Shown here: one piece after another, positions 7,499-14,886 of the stretch | Layout: each line of letters opens with the position of its first letter | Position numbering within the stretch: the first letter of the stretch is position 1 | NCBI GenBank assembly: GCA_038212305.1 | Contig: JBBQUP010000066.1 | Coordinates: 1-19,651, forward strand | DNA from: JBBQUP01 sp038212305 | Lineage (GTDB): Bacteria; Bacteroidota; Bacteroidia; Bacteroidales; Marinilabiliaceae | Direction: 5' to 3' | Length of the DNA stretch: 19,651 nt | Notes under the pieces: generated by a model | What the model was told of the DNA's origin: nothing | The model's database searches: none | What the model saw: the letters and a program-made list of their open reading frames with translations, nothing else | Position numbers and translations under genes: made by a program

Positions 7499-8152
7499 AT
7501 GCAAACCACCATCCTCAATCAAAAACCATCGGTTTTCAATCAGTTTTTAGCGGAAATTCGTGATAAACAAATACAAAAAGACTCTTTGCGTTTTCGAAGA
7601 AACTTAGAGCGAATGGGTGAAGTTTTAGCCTATGAAATTAGCAAAACACTTTTGAGTGAGGAGATATCTGTAAAAACTCCACTGGGAATTGCAAAGGAAA
7701 TAGTTCCGAAAAACAAATTGGTAGTTGCCTCTATTTTACGTGCAGGCCTTCCAATGCATCAAGGCTTACTAAACTATTTCGACAGAGCTGAAAATGCCTT
7801 TGTGTCGGCTTACCGAAAATACAACGAAGATGGGGAATTTGATATTCATATTGAGTATAGTTCATCACCTTCACTTGATGGGAAAACCCTTATTTTATGC
7901 GATCCAATGTTGGCAACAGGCAGCTCATTAGAATTAGCTTACAGGGCTTTACTTCTAAAAGGTACGCCAGAAAAAACCATTTTCGTTTCTCTCATTGCCA
8001 GTCAAGCTGGGGTAACTTACATTAACAACATGACTAAAACCGAGAATGTAGAGCTTTGGGTAGGTGCAATCGACGAGGAATTAAATGCCAAATCGTATAT
8101 TGTACCGGGGTTAGGCGATGCAGGCGATTTAGCTTTTGGAACTAAACTTTGA
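7499..8152 (+). CDS. upp: Uracil phosphoribosyltransferase
   Basis: The 217-residue enzyme converts uracil and PRPP to UMP in pyrimidine salvage in the cytoplasm. The PRPP-binding loop is LILCDPMLATGSS (Asp135 to Gly141 in the core). The upstream ASILRAGLPM and downstream GLGDAGDLAFGT (uracil-binding end) complete the UPRT pattern. Length fits the family (about 205-220). It is the last gene of the + strand run, 3 nt after the methyltransferase. Its final 24 nt are shared, antisense, with the end of folK; no terminator is visible in that overlap. Confidence 0.95.
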   Translation: MQTTILNQKPSVFNQFLAEIRDKQIQKDSLRFRRNLERMGEVLAYEISKTLLSEEISVKTPLGIAKEIVPKNKLVVASILRAGLPMHQGLLNYFDRAENAFVSAYRKYNEDGEFDIHIEYSSSPSLDGKTLILCDPMLATGSSLELAYRALLLKGTPEKTIFVSLIASQAGVTYINNMTKTENVELWVGAIDEELNAKSYIVPGLGDAGDLAFGTKL

Positions 8153-8647
8153 ATTCTCAGAAATAAGTCGAACGCTTCCTGTATCGTCGCATCGTTCAAG
8201 TAAATGTTTCATGTCAGCTCCATATTCGGGATGAATAAAACTTGCCCAATGATCATTTAATGGTACTAAAACAAATCGACGATGCCTAATGTGCATATGA
8301 GGAATAACAAGTTCATCGGTATGAACAATCTCATTGCCGAAAAATAAAATATCTATATCAATAGGTCGACCAACATAAGTCCCTTCGGGTCGCTTAATGC
8401 GTCCTAAGTCTTTTTCAATTTTATGTATAACAACTAGAAGTTCTTGTGGATTTAACTCGGTTTTTAATTCAAGAACCTGATTTAAAAACCACAAATCTTC
8501 ATCACATCCCCACGGTTCGCTCTCATACACCTTAGAAAGTAATCCAACCTCACCAATCTGATCGTTAATCATAGCAATGGCTTTTTGAAACACCTGCAAA
8601 ACATCACCTTGGTTACCTCCCAATTGCAATAGAACAGTTTCGATCAT
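8129..8647 (-). CDS. folK: 2-amino-4-hydroxy-6-hydroxymethyldihydropteridine pyrophosphokinase
   Basis: The 172-residue enzyme (HPPK) adds pyrophosphate from ATP to the pterin alcohol, one step before dihydropteroate synthase. The ordered motifs are LGGNQGD near the N-terminus, YESEPWG, FLNQVLEL, LGRIKRPEGTYVGRPIDIDI (with the acidic pair that binds magnesium), and IPHMHIRHRRFVLVPL. The start is the ATG complementary to 8645-8647. It converges with upp, overlapping it by 24 nt, and is divergent from sppA. The last about 20 residues are weakly conserved, and part of them read across the upp end. A mild -7 candidate sits about 20 nt upstream. Confidence 0.95.
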   Translation of the reverse strand: MIETVLLQLGGNQGDVLQVFQKAIAMINDQIGEVGLLSKVYESEPWGCDEDLWFLNQVLELKTELNPQELLVVIHKIEKDLGRIKRPEGTYVGRPIDIDILFFGNEIVHTDELVIPHMHIRHRRFVLVPLNDHWASFIHPEYGADMKHLLERCDDTGSVRLISENSKFSSKS

Positions 8648-8668
8648 AGTTTATTTTTTAAAAACGAA

Positions 8669-8676
8669 TAAAGATA
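8669..8676 (-). promoter_or_regulatory. Weak -7 candidate for folK
   Basis: Minus-strand TATCTTTA matches 7 of 8 positions of the Bacteroidota -7 consensus. A start about 7 nt downstream would leave a leader of roughly 15 nt before the folK ATG. No clear -33 box was found. Confidence 0.25.
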
Positions 8677-8701
8677 GAAAAAATAATTTCTATTTAACCA
8701 G

Positions 8702-8731
8702 TTTAAGAACCACCATATTTTAATAACTTTG
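8702..8731 (+). promoter_or_regulatory. Predicted promoter of sppA
   Basis: TAACTTTG (8724-8731) matches the -7 consensus exactly, and TTTA (8702-8705) is a 3-of-4 match to the -33 TTTG with an 18-nt spacer. The transcript would begin near 8738, about 24 nt before the sppA ATG. It lies in the 114-nt gap between divergent folK and sppA. Confidence 0.55.
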
Positions 8732-8761
8732 CTAAATACCCTAATTTAAAACCCTATTACA

Positions 8762-10525
8762 ATGGCAAAGTTTTTTAAGTACTTTTTCGCAACCTTACTC
8801 GGTGGTTTAGTTGCTGGAATTCTTTTAATATTAATTTTAGTTGGCGTAATTGCTGGAATTGCGTCTATGGGCGAGTCGGATGCTAAAATTGAAGAAAAAA
8901 CAATATTGCACCTTGAATTAAACGGACAGATTAGCGAACAAGCTAAGGACAATACTTTTGATGAGCTTTTTAACAGCCTTAACGATGGCCCTGCAAATGA
9001 AGGATTAAACCAAATCCTTTCGAACATAAAAAAAGCCGAGATGGATCCTAATATATCTGGAATCCTTTTGGAATCGGGCATGTTAAACACTGGTTATGCA
9101 ACAATCGAAGAAATTCGAACTGCACTATTAAACTTTAAAAAATCTGGGAAGTTCATTTACAGCTATGCTTCCATTTACACTCAAAAAGCATATTATTTAG
9201 CCTCAGTAGCTGATAAAATTTATTTAACTCCTGGAGGGATGCTCGAGTTTAAAGGCATTTACTCTGAACGGATGTTCTTTAAAAACACTTTAGAAAAACT
9301 AGGTATTGAGGTGCAGGTTTTTAAACATGGAAAATATAAATCTGCGGTTGAACCATTCATTACAGATAAAATGAGTGATTCTTCACGAGAGCAAACCACT
9401 GTTTATGTTCAAGCTATCTGGCAACAAGTTCTTAAAGGAATAGCTGAAACTCGAAATACGGAACCTCAGAAACTTGAAGAACTTGCCAATCAAATGCCAA
9501 TGTTCAGCGATCCTCAACTATTAATCGACAGTAAATTAATTGATGGACTTAAATATCGCGATGAGCTTATTAACGAACTAAAAGAAAAAATTGGAATCAA
9601 GGATTCAAAAGATATTTCATCTGTTAGCAATAAAAAATATGCAAAAGTTGTTGTAAAAGATCCCAATAAAAAATTCTCGCGCAATAAAATTGCGATTATT
9701 TATGCCGAAGGTGGCATTGATGATTCGAGTAGTGAAGGCATAAAATCTGATAAGTTATCTAAAACCATTCGCCAAGCTCGACGCGATAGCACCATTAAAG
9801 CCATTGTACTTCGAATTAATTCGCCTGGAGGATCAGCACTAGGATCAGAAATTATTTGGCGAGAGGTTATACTGGCAAAGGAGGTTAAGCCGGTAATTGT
9901 TTCTATGGGCGATTTAGCTGCATCGGGTGGATACTATATTGCCTGTGCGGCCGATACCATTATTGCTCACCCAACTACAATTACTGGATCCATTGGTATT
10001 TTTGGAATGATTCCAAATGCTAAAGGATTATTCAATAAAATTGGGTTTTCTTTCGATGGAGTAAAAACCAATAAATTTGCTGACATGCCGTCTATAAGTC
10101 GTGCTTTTACACCTGAGGAGTCGAGCTTATTACAAACGTATATCGAATTGGGTTACGATAAATTTATCACACGATGTGCTGATGGTCGTAAAACAACCAA
10201 AGCGAATATTGATAGCATAGGTCAAGGCAGAGTTTGGGCTGGATCAAATGCTATCTCCATAGGTTTAGTTGATGGTTTAGGCGGAATAAGTCAAGCCATC
10301 GAAATTGCCAAAAGCAAAGCTGGTCTCGACAACTATCGCATTGTTGAATTGCCAGAAATTGAAAATCCTTTCCAACAACTATTTAAAGGAATGGAAGGCG
10401 GTGCTAAGGCTTTTGTACGTAATTCGGTTTTAGGAGCTGATGCAAAATACCTCGAAACCGTTCAACAATTAAGAACTGCTTACCCAATTCAGGCTCGTTT
10501 GCCCTATGAATTATCAATTTATTAA
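8762..10525 (+). CDS. sppA: Signal peptide peptidase SppA, 67K type
   Basis: The 587-residue inner-membrane serine protease cuts cleaved signal peptides within the membrane plane. It has one N-terminal membrane segment (about 8-35), then two tandem ClpP/crotonase-like domains, the long (67K) form also seen in Escherichia coli. The catalytic Lys is Lys193 in GKYKSAVEPF, in the first domain; the catalytic Ser is Ser388 in GDLAASGGYY, in the second. RINSPGGSALGSE precedes the Ser region. Both members of the Ser-Lys dyad are present, so it should be active. It has its own predicted promoter. In related bacteria it commonly lies next to lpxK (from memory of gene order); here a restriction-modification pair intervenes. 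Confidence 0.96.
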   Translation: MAKFFKYFFATLLGGLVAGILLILILVGVIAGIASMGESDAKIEEKTILHLELNGQISEQAKDNTFDELFNSLNDGPANEGLNQILSNIKKAEMDPNISGILLESGMLNTGYATIEEIRTALLNFKKSGKFIYSYASIYTQKAYYLASVADKIYLTPGGMLEFKGIYSERMFFKNTLEKLGIEVQVFKHGKYKSAVEPFITDKMSDSSREQTTVYVQAIWQQVLKGIAETRNTEPQKLEELANQMPMFSDPQLLIDSKLIDGLKYRDELINELKEKIGIKDSKDISSVSNKKYAKVVVKDPNKKFSRNKIAIIYAEGGIDDSSSEGIKSDKLSKTIRQARRDSTIKAIVLRINSPGGSALGSEIIWREVILAKEVKPVIVSMGDLAASGGYYIACAADTIIAHPTTITGSIGIFGMIPNAKGLFNKIGFSFDGVKTNKFADMPSISRAFTPEESSLLQTYIELGYDKFITRCADGRKTTKANIDSIGQGRVWAGSNAISIGLVDGLGGISQAIEIAKSKAGLDNYRIVELPEIENPFQQLFKGMEGGAKAFVRNSVLGADAKYLETVQQLRTAYPIQARLPYELSIY

Positions 10526-10591
10526 ATAAACATCATAACCCAAATCCCATCTCTTCGCGAAATAAAAAAACTATTTCCCTTATACAAAACA

Positions 10592-11875
10592 ATGAAATTG
10601 AAAGAGAAAATCAGCATTGACGAATTTGATGGCAAACGCTTTCAAATAAGATTAGTTGAACCAGTTACAACTAATGAAAAAAAGGCTGTAATTACTCATT
10701 ATCTTCATAACATTGAAAATGGCGTGGCAAAGCATTTTAAAGTCGATGCTTTGAAATACATTAAAGAATATGTTCAATATCAAGAAGAAGAAAACAATCT
10801 TCAAATAGTTGCAGAAGACGCTTTGCAGCAATTACTTTTTGAAGTAATTGATGTTCCATTTCCAACTCCAAATAATTACAAATTCAAATTCATTGATTTA
10901 TTTGCAGGAGTTGGCGGTTTTAGGCTGGCAATGCAAAATTTAGGCGGGAAATGTGTGTTTACAAGTGAGTGGGATAAAAATGCACAAAAGACATATAGAG
11001 TAAATTTTGGTGAAGTTCCATTTGGTGACATTACAAAAGAAGAAACAAAAAAATTTATTCCAGACGGTTTTGATATTTTATGTGCAGGGTTTCCTTGTCA
11101 AGCATTTTCAATTGCTGGCAAGCGCGGTGGGTTTGAAGATACAAGAGGAACTTTATTCTTTGATGTTGCTGAAATAATTAAACGTAAAAAACCAAAGGCT
11201 ATTTTCCTTGAAAATGTTAAAGGTTTAAGAAATCATAACGGAGGAAGAACGCTTGAAACTATATTAAATGTTTTACGGAACGACCTTGACTACTATGTTC
11301 CCGAACCTCAGACTATAAATGCAAAAGATTTTGGTGTTCCTCAGCATCGCGAAAGAATTTACATTGTAGGCTTTAGAAAAGACCAAGGCATAACAGACTT
11401 TGAATATCCTAAACCATTAAATAAAAAAATAACGTTTGCAGACGTGAAAGAAGAAAATGTTCCTGCTACTAAATACTTTCTATCAACTCAGTATGTTCAA
11501 ACGTTAATAAAACACAAAGCAAGACACGAAAGCAAAGGAAATGGTTTCGGGTTTGCTATCATTCCTGATGACAGTGTCGCAAATGCCATTGTTGTTGGTG
11601 GCATGGGAAGAGAAAGAAATTTAGTTTACGACCACCGAATTACTGACTATACTCCTACAACTCACATAAAAGGAACTGTCAATAGAGAAGGTATTCGGAA
11701 AATGACACCCAGAGAATGGGCCAGACTTCAAGGTTTTCCAGACAAATATGTAATTCCTGTTGCTGACGCATCGGCTTACAAACAATTCGGGAACTCTGTT
11801 GCCGTACCTGCAATTCAGGCGACTGCAAATAAAATTTTAGAACTAATAGGAATTACAAATGCTAACGGGAAATAA
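10592..11875 (+). CDS. DNA (cytosine-5-) methyltransferase, M.HpaII-like
   Basis: The 427-residue protein is a type II modification enzyme that methylates cytosine at C5 in its target. The motifs are in the usual m5C order: motif I IDLFAGVGGF (about 101-110), motif IV GFPCQAFSIAGKRGG with catalytic Cys169, motif VI FLENVKGLRNH, motif VIII QHRERIYIVGF, motif IX REWARLQGFP, and motif X QFGNSVAVPAI. The run HESKGNGFG...IPDD and VVGGMGRERNLV in the target-recognition region agree with my memory of M.HpaII, so CCGG is the expected site. The protein has about 95 residues before motif I, longer than I expect for M.HpaII, with no family recognised. No promoter motif was found in the 66 nt upstream. 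Its stop overlaps the endonuclease start by 17 nt. Confidence 0.95.
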   Translation: MKLKEKISIDEFDGKRFQIRLVEPVTTNEKKAVITHYLHNIENGVAKHFKVDALKYIKEYVQYQEEENNLQIVAEDALQQLLFEVIDVPFPTPNNYKFKFIDLFAGVGGFRLAMQNLGGKCVFTSEWDKNAQKTYRVNFGEVPFGDITKEETKKFIPDGFDILCAGFPCQAFSIAGKRGGFEDTRGTLFFDVAEIIKRKKPKAIFLENVKGLRNHNGGRTLETILNVLRNDLDYYVPEPQTINAKDFGVPQHRERIYIVGFRKDQGITDFEYPKPLNKKITFADVKEENVPATKYFLSTQYVQTLIKHKARHESKGNGFGFAIIPDDSVANAIVVGGMGRERNLVYDHRITDYTPTTHIKGTVNREGIRKMTPREWARLQGFPDKYVIPVADASAYKQFGNSVAVPAIQATANKILELIGITNANGK

Positions 11876-12944
11876 AGGCGAATGGAGTGAGCCATACGCA
11901 TTACTTAAATTATTGGCTGATGGACAGCTTTATCTTGGTGACGAAGATTTCAATAAAGTAGAAGAAATATTTTATCCTATTATAAAAGTAATAAGACACG
12001 AAAAAAACCGTTCGGTAGAATTTTCAATTCAGGATAAACTGATAATTGTTTCTGACGGAAAACTACTTTTCAAAATCCCAATTATTCAATTTATCTCAAA
12101 CGCAAAAACCTGTTTTGAAAAAATAAAAACTGCAAAAAAAGGTAAAGAGACATTTGAAATAGCTGAGATAGAAAAATTCTTAACATCATTTTCGATAAAC
12201 ACTTTAAAAGCAAAGTCGAAAATTAAAAACGATATAACCATACAGGTTACTGATCCAAATACATTTTTATCTCCAGCATTAGGTTTCAGCATTAAGTCGC
12301 AATTGGGCCGACCATCATCACTTATAAATGCAAGTGGTGCAACAAATTTTTCTTATTTTATTAAAGGAAAGAATTTAACAGAGACCGAAATCAGTCAAAT
12401 AAAGAATGCTAATGAGTTTTCTGAAAAATTAAAGTTATTAAAAAATTTCGGTGCACGATTAGAATTTGAGAAAGTCGATAATGAAATATTTCATTCTAAC
12501 TTACAGACCATCGATTACAACTTTGATGCAATATTATCAGAGTTATTAGTTTTATTTTATGCGAATGACACAGCATCTGAAAACACAGTGAAAAAATTCA
12601 TTACCACAATAACCAATAATAATCCGATCGGCTATAATTTGAATGTAAATTCAACTATGTATGAAATGATTATGAAGAAATTCTTAACTGACTATGCACT
12701 AGGAATGCGAGCGGCCGAAGTTTGGAAAAGAAATTATCAGGCAACTGGTGGATATTTAATTGTAAAGGATGATGGGGAACTTATTTGTTATCATTTTTAT
12801 TTTACTAAAAATTTTGAAGATTATTTATTCAACAACACAAAGCTTGAAACCCCCGACCCAAATAGGCATAGATTTGGTGCCGTTTATTTAGAAAATGGAG
12901 AACAGAAAATGAAACTTAATTTACAAATACGATTTATTAAATAA
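11859..12944 (+). CDS. HpaII-type type II restriction endonuclease
   Basis: The 361-residue protein is the partner nuclease. The opening GNKGEWSEPYALLKLLADG is the family signature of RE_HpaII, and the length is close to the roughly 358 of R.HpaII (from memory). Other conserved-looking stretches are SPALGFSIKSQLG (about 139-151), TNFSYF, and RHRFGAVYLENGE near the end. I cannot assign catalytic residues with confidence. It cuts unmethylated DNA, expected at CCGG, so it depends on the upstream methyltransferase for self-protection. The start lies 17 nt inside the methyltransferase gene, so the two are translationally coupled and the methylase is made first, a sensible order for a restriction-modification pair. 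It is complete. No C (controller) protein or Vsr endonuclease is present. Confidence 0.9.
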   Translation: MLTGNKGEWSEPYALLKLLADGQLYLGDEDFNKVEEIFYPIIKVIRHEKNRSVEFSIQDKLIIVSDGKLLFKIPIIQFISNAKTCFEKIKTAKKGKETFEIAEIEKFLTSFSINTLKAKSKIKNDITIQVTDPNTFLSPALGFSIKSQLGRPSSLINASGATNFSYFIKGKNLTETEISQIKNANEFSEKLKLLKNFGARLEFEKVDNEIFHSNLQTIDYNFDAILSELLVLFYANDTASENTVKKFITTITNNNPIGYNLNVNSTMYEMIMKKFLTDYALGMRAAEVWKRNYQATGGYLIVKDDGELICYHFYFTKNFEDYLFNNTKLETPDPNRHRFGAVYLENGEQKMKLNLQIRFIK

Positions 12945-13022
12945 CCAAAATATTTAATAATGAACATACAACGAATACCACATTTCTACATTACGAATTC
13001 AATATTCACTCTGCCTTAAAGA

Positions 13023-14087
13023 ATGAACAAGCTTCGCATCCTACTTCTCCCATTTTCAGCACTATACGGGTTAGTTGTTTTTGTACGCAACGTCCTTTTC
13101 GATACAGGAATTCTTGAGTCAAAGACCTTCGATGTTCCCATCATCTGCATTGGAAATTTAAGTGTTGGCGGTACTGGCAAAACTCCGCATTGCGAGTATT
13201 TATTTAATTATTTACTCCAAAGTTACCAAACTGCTTTGCTCAGTCGTGGCTATAAACGAAAAACAAAAGGTGTATTAATAGCTTCATCGAATCATTCTGC
13301 TTCAGATATTGGGGATGAACCCAAACAAATGGCCAATAAGTTTCCCTCGTTACAAGTGGCAGTGGCCGAAAAACGAGCATTGGGTATTCAAGCTCTGTTA
13401 TCAGCTTCTCAAAAACCTGATGTCATTGTCATGGATGATGCCTTTCAGCATCGATATGTTAAACCCGGATTTGCTGTTGTTTTAATCGACTATAACCGAC
13501 CTGTTTGGAACGACTTTTTTTTACCCGCAGGCAATCTTCGTGAACCTATTTCATCTCTTAATCGAGCAAATTGTGTAATTATCACCAAGTGTCCAGCAAA
13601 TTTATCAGAAGATAAAGCCACGCAAATAAAAGAGAGACTAAAACTATCGAAAGATCAATCGTTATATTTTACAACTCTTAATTATGGAAAGCTATATCCA
13701 TTAATTTCAGAGAATTCAATAACTGAAAACCTGCAAGACTATACAATCATAGCGTTATCGGGTATCGCCTCACCACAGCCCTTTTTAAATCAAGTTCAAT
13801 CGTTATCGAATAATACGATACCCATCTCTTTTAAAGATCATCGAGATTTCAATAAAAACGAAATCCATAAAATATCAAAAGTCTGGAAATCAATCGACAA
13901 CCCGAGAAAAATTATAATAACTACCGAAAAAGATGCAGTTAAACTGAAAGAACTGGAACAATTCGCTGCGCAATGGGTTAAACAAACATTTGTTCAGCCG
14001 CTCGAAATCAAATTTCTTTTTGGTCAACAAAATAATTTCAATACCGAAATAAACAACTATGTTAGAAAAAATAAAAGCAACAGGTGA
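13023..14087 (+). CDS. lpxK: Tetraacyldisaccharide 4'-kinase
   Basis: The 354-residue inner-membrane kinase adds the 4'-phosphate to the lipid A precursor, giving lipid IVA. A hydrophobic N-terminal stretch (about 5-24) is the membrane anchor or interface. It is followed by the Walker A motif GNLSVGGTGKT (residues 44-54), ALLSRGYKRKTKG, the GDEPKQMA region, VMDDAFQHR (the DD pair typical of LpxK), PAGNLREP and a C-terminal ITTEKDAVKL. These mark LpxK and a Gram-negative envelope. The gene starts 78 nt after the endonuclease; no promoter matching TAnnTTTG was found in that gap. It overlaps the phosphorylase gene by 29 nt. Confidence 0.96.
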   Translation: MNKLRILLLPFSALYGLVVFVRNVLFDTGILESKTFDVPIICIGNLSVGGTGKTPHCEYLFNYLLQSYQTALLSRGYKRKTKGVLIASSNHSASDIGDEPKQMANKFPSLQVAVAEKRALGIQALLSASQKPDVIVMDDAFQHRYVKPGFAVVLIDYNRPVWNDFFLPAGNLREPISSLNRANCVIITKCPANLSEDKATQIKERLKLSKDQSLYFTTLNYGKLYPLISENSITENLQDYTIIALSGIASPQPFLNQVQSLSNNTIPISFKDHRDFNKNEIHKISKVWKSIDNPRKIIITTEKDAVKLKELEQFAAQWVKQTFVQPLEIKFLFGQQNNFNTEINNYVRKNKSNR

Positions 14088-14877
14088 TTTTCTAAAAAAA
14101 CAATCGGGATTAACGCCCAAAATCTGTATTGTTCTTGGCACTGGTCTGGGTGGTTTGGTTAACGAAATAGACGTTGAAAAAACCATCCCCTATTTAAATA
14201 TTCCTCATTTCCCTGTTTCTACTGTTGTGGGGCATCATGGACAACTAATTTTTGGTACCATTAATGGAGTTCCAATTATTGCCATGCAAGGACGATTTCA
14301 TTATTACGAAGGTTATTCGATGCAAGATGTTACTTTCCCCATACGTGTTATGAATCACATTGGCATTAAAACACTCATTGTTTCTAACGCAAGCGGCGGC
14401 TTAAATCCAGACTATAAAGTTGGCGACATCATGGCAATTGAAGATCACATTAATATGTTTGGAACAAATCCGTTATTGGGTAAAAACATAAATGAACTGG
14501 GTACACGATTCCCCGATATGAGCGAACCTTACGATCTTCAATTGATTGAAAAGGCTATGACCATTGCCAAAACTAATAACATTGACTTAAAACGAGGTGT
14601 TTATGTTGGCACAGCTGGCCCCACATTCGAAACGCCTGCCGAATACAAATATTTTCGTATTATTGGTGGCGATGTAGTTGGTATGTCAACAGTTCCTGAA
14701 ATTATTGTTGCTCGACACATGAACATGACTTGTTTTGGAATTTCAATTGTTACTGATTCTGGAGTTCCGGGTCAGATAAAAGAAATCTCTCACAATGAAG
14801 TGTTACAAGTTGCAGCTGCAGCAGAACCAAAAATGACTTTGATAATTAAAACCCTCATTAGTCAACACTTACAATAG
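14059..14877 (+). CDS. Purine nucleoside phosphorylase (trimeric, class I type)
   Basis: The 272-residue enzyme splits purine nucleosides with phosphate to base and (deoxy)ribose-1-phosphate in purine salvage. It has ICIVLGTGLGGL (about 22-33, phosphate site), VVGHHGQL, GRFHYYEGYS, NASGGLNPDYKVGD, AGPTFETPAEYK with the base-binding Glu, and GDVVGMSTVPE. Asp233 in VTDSGVPG falls where many 6-oxopurine-specific relatives have Asn (for example human PNP), which could affect base choice; this is inference from memory, and Bacteroidota homologs may share it. The ATG at 14059 is in-frame and the next Met is too late. It overlaps lpxK by 29 nt, suggesting coupling. Confidence 0.94.
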   Translation: MLEKIKATGDFLKKQSGLTPKICIVLGTGLGGLVNEIDVEKTIPYLNIPHFPVSTVVGHHGQLIFGTINGVPIIAMQGRFHYYEGYSMQDVTFPIRVMNHIGIKTLIVSNASGGLNPDYKVGDIMAIEDHINMFGTNPLLGKNINELGTRFPDMSEPYDLQLIEKAMTIAKTNNIDLKRGVYVGTAGPTFETPAEYKYFRIIGGDVVGMSTVPEIIVARHMNMTCFGISIVTDSGVPGQIKEISHNEVLQVAAAAEPKMTLIIKTLISQHLQ

Positions 14878-14886
14878 CTCTTGCCA

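Noticed and set aside
8746..9090. 114-codon minus-strand frame opposite sppA
   Set aside because: It lies wholly inside the coding region and promoter of sppA, has low-complexity Ser/Ile-rich text and matches no family I know.
12869..12876. TAGATTTG as a promoter for lpxK
   Set aside because: It matches the -7 consensus but lies inside the endonuclease gene, about 150 nt before lpxK, with no -33 box; chance matches are expected in AT-rich coding DNA.
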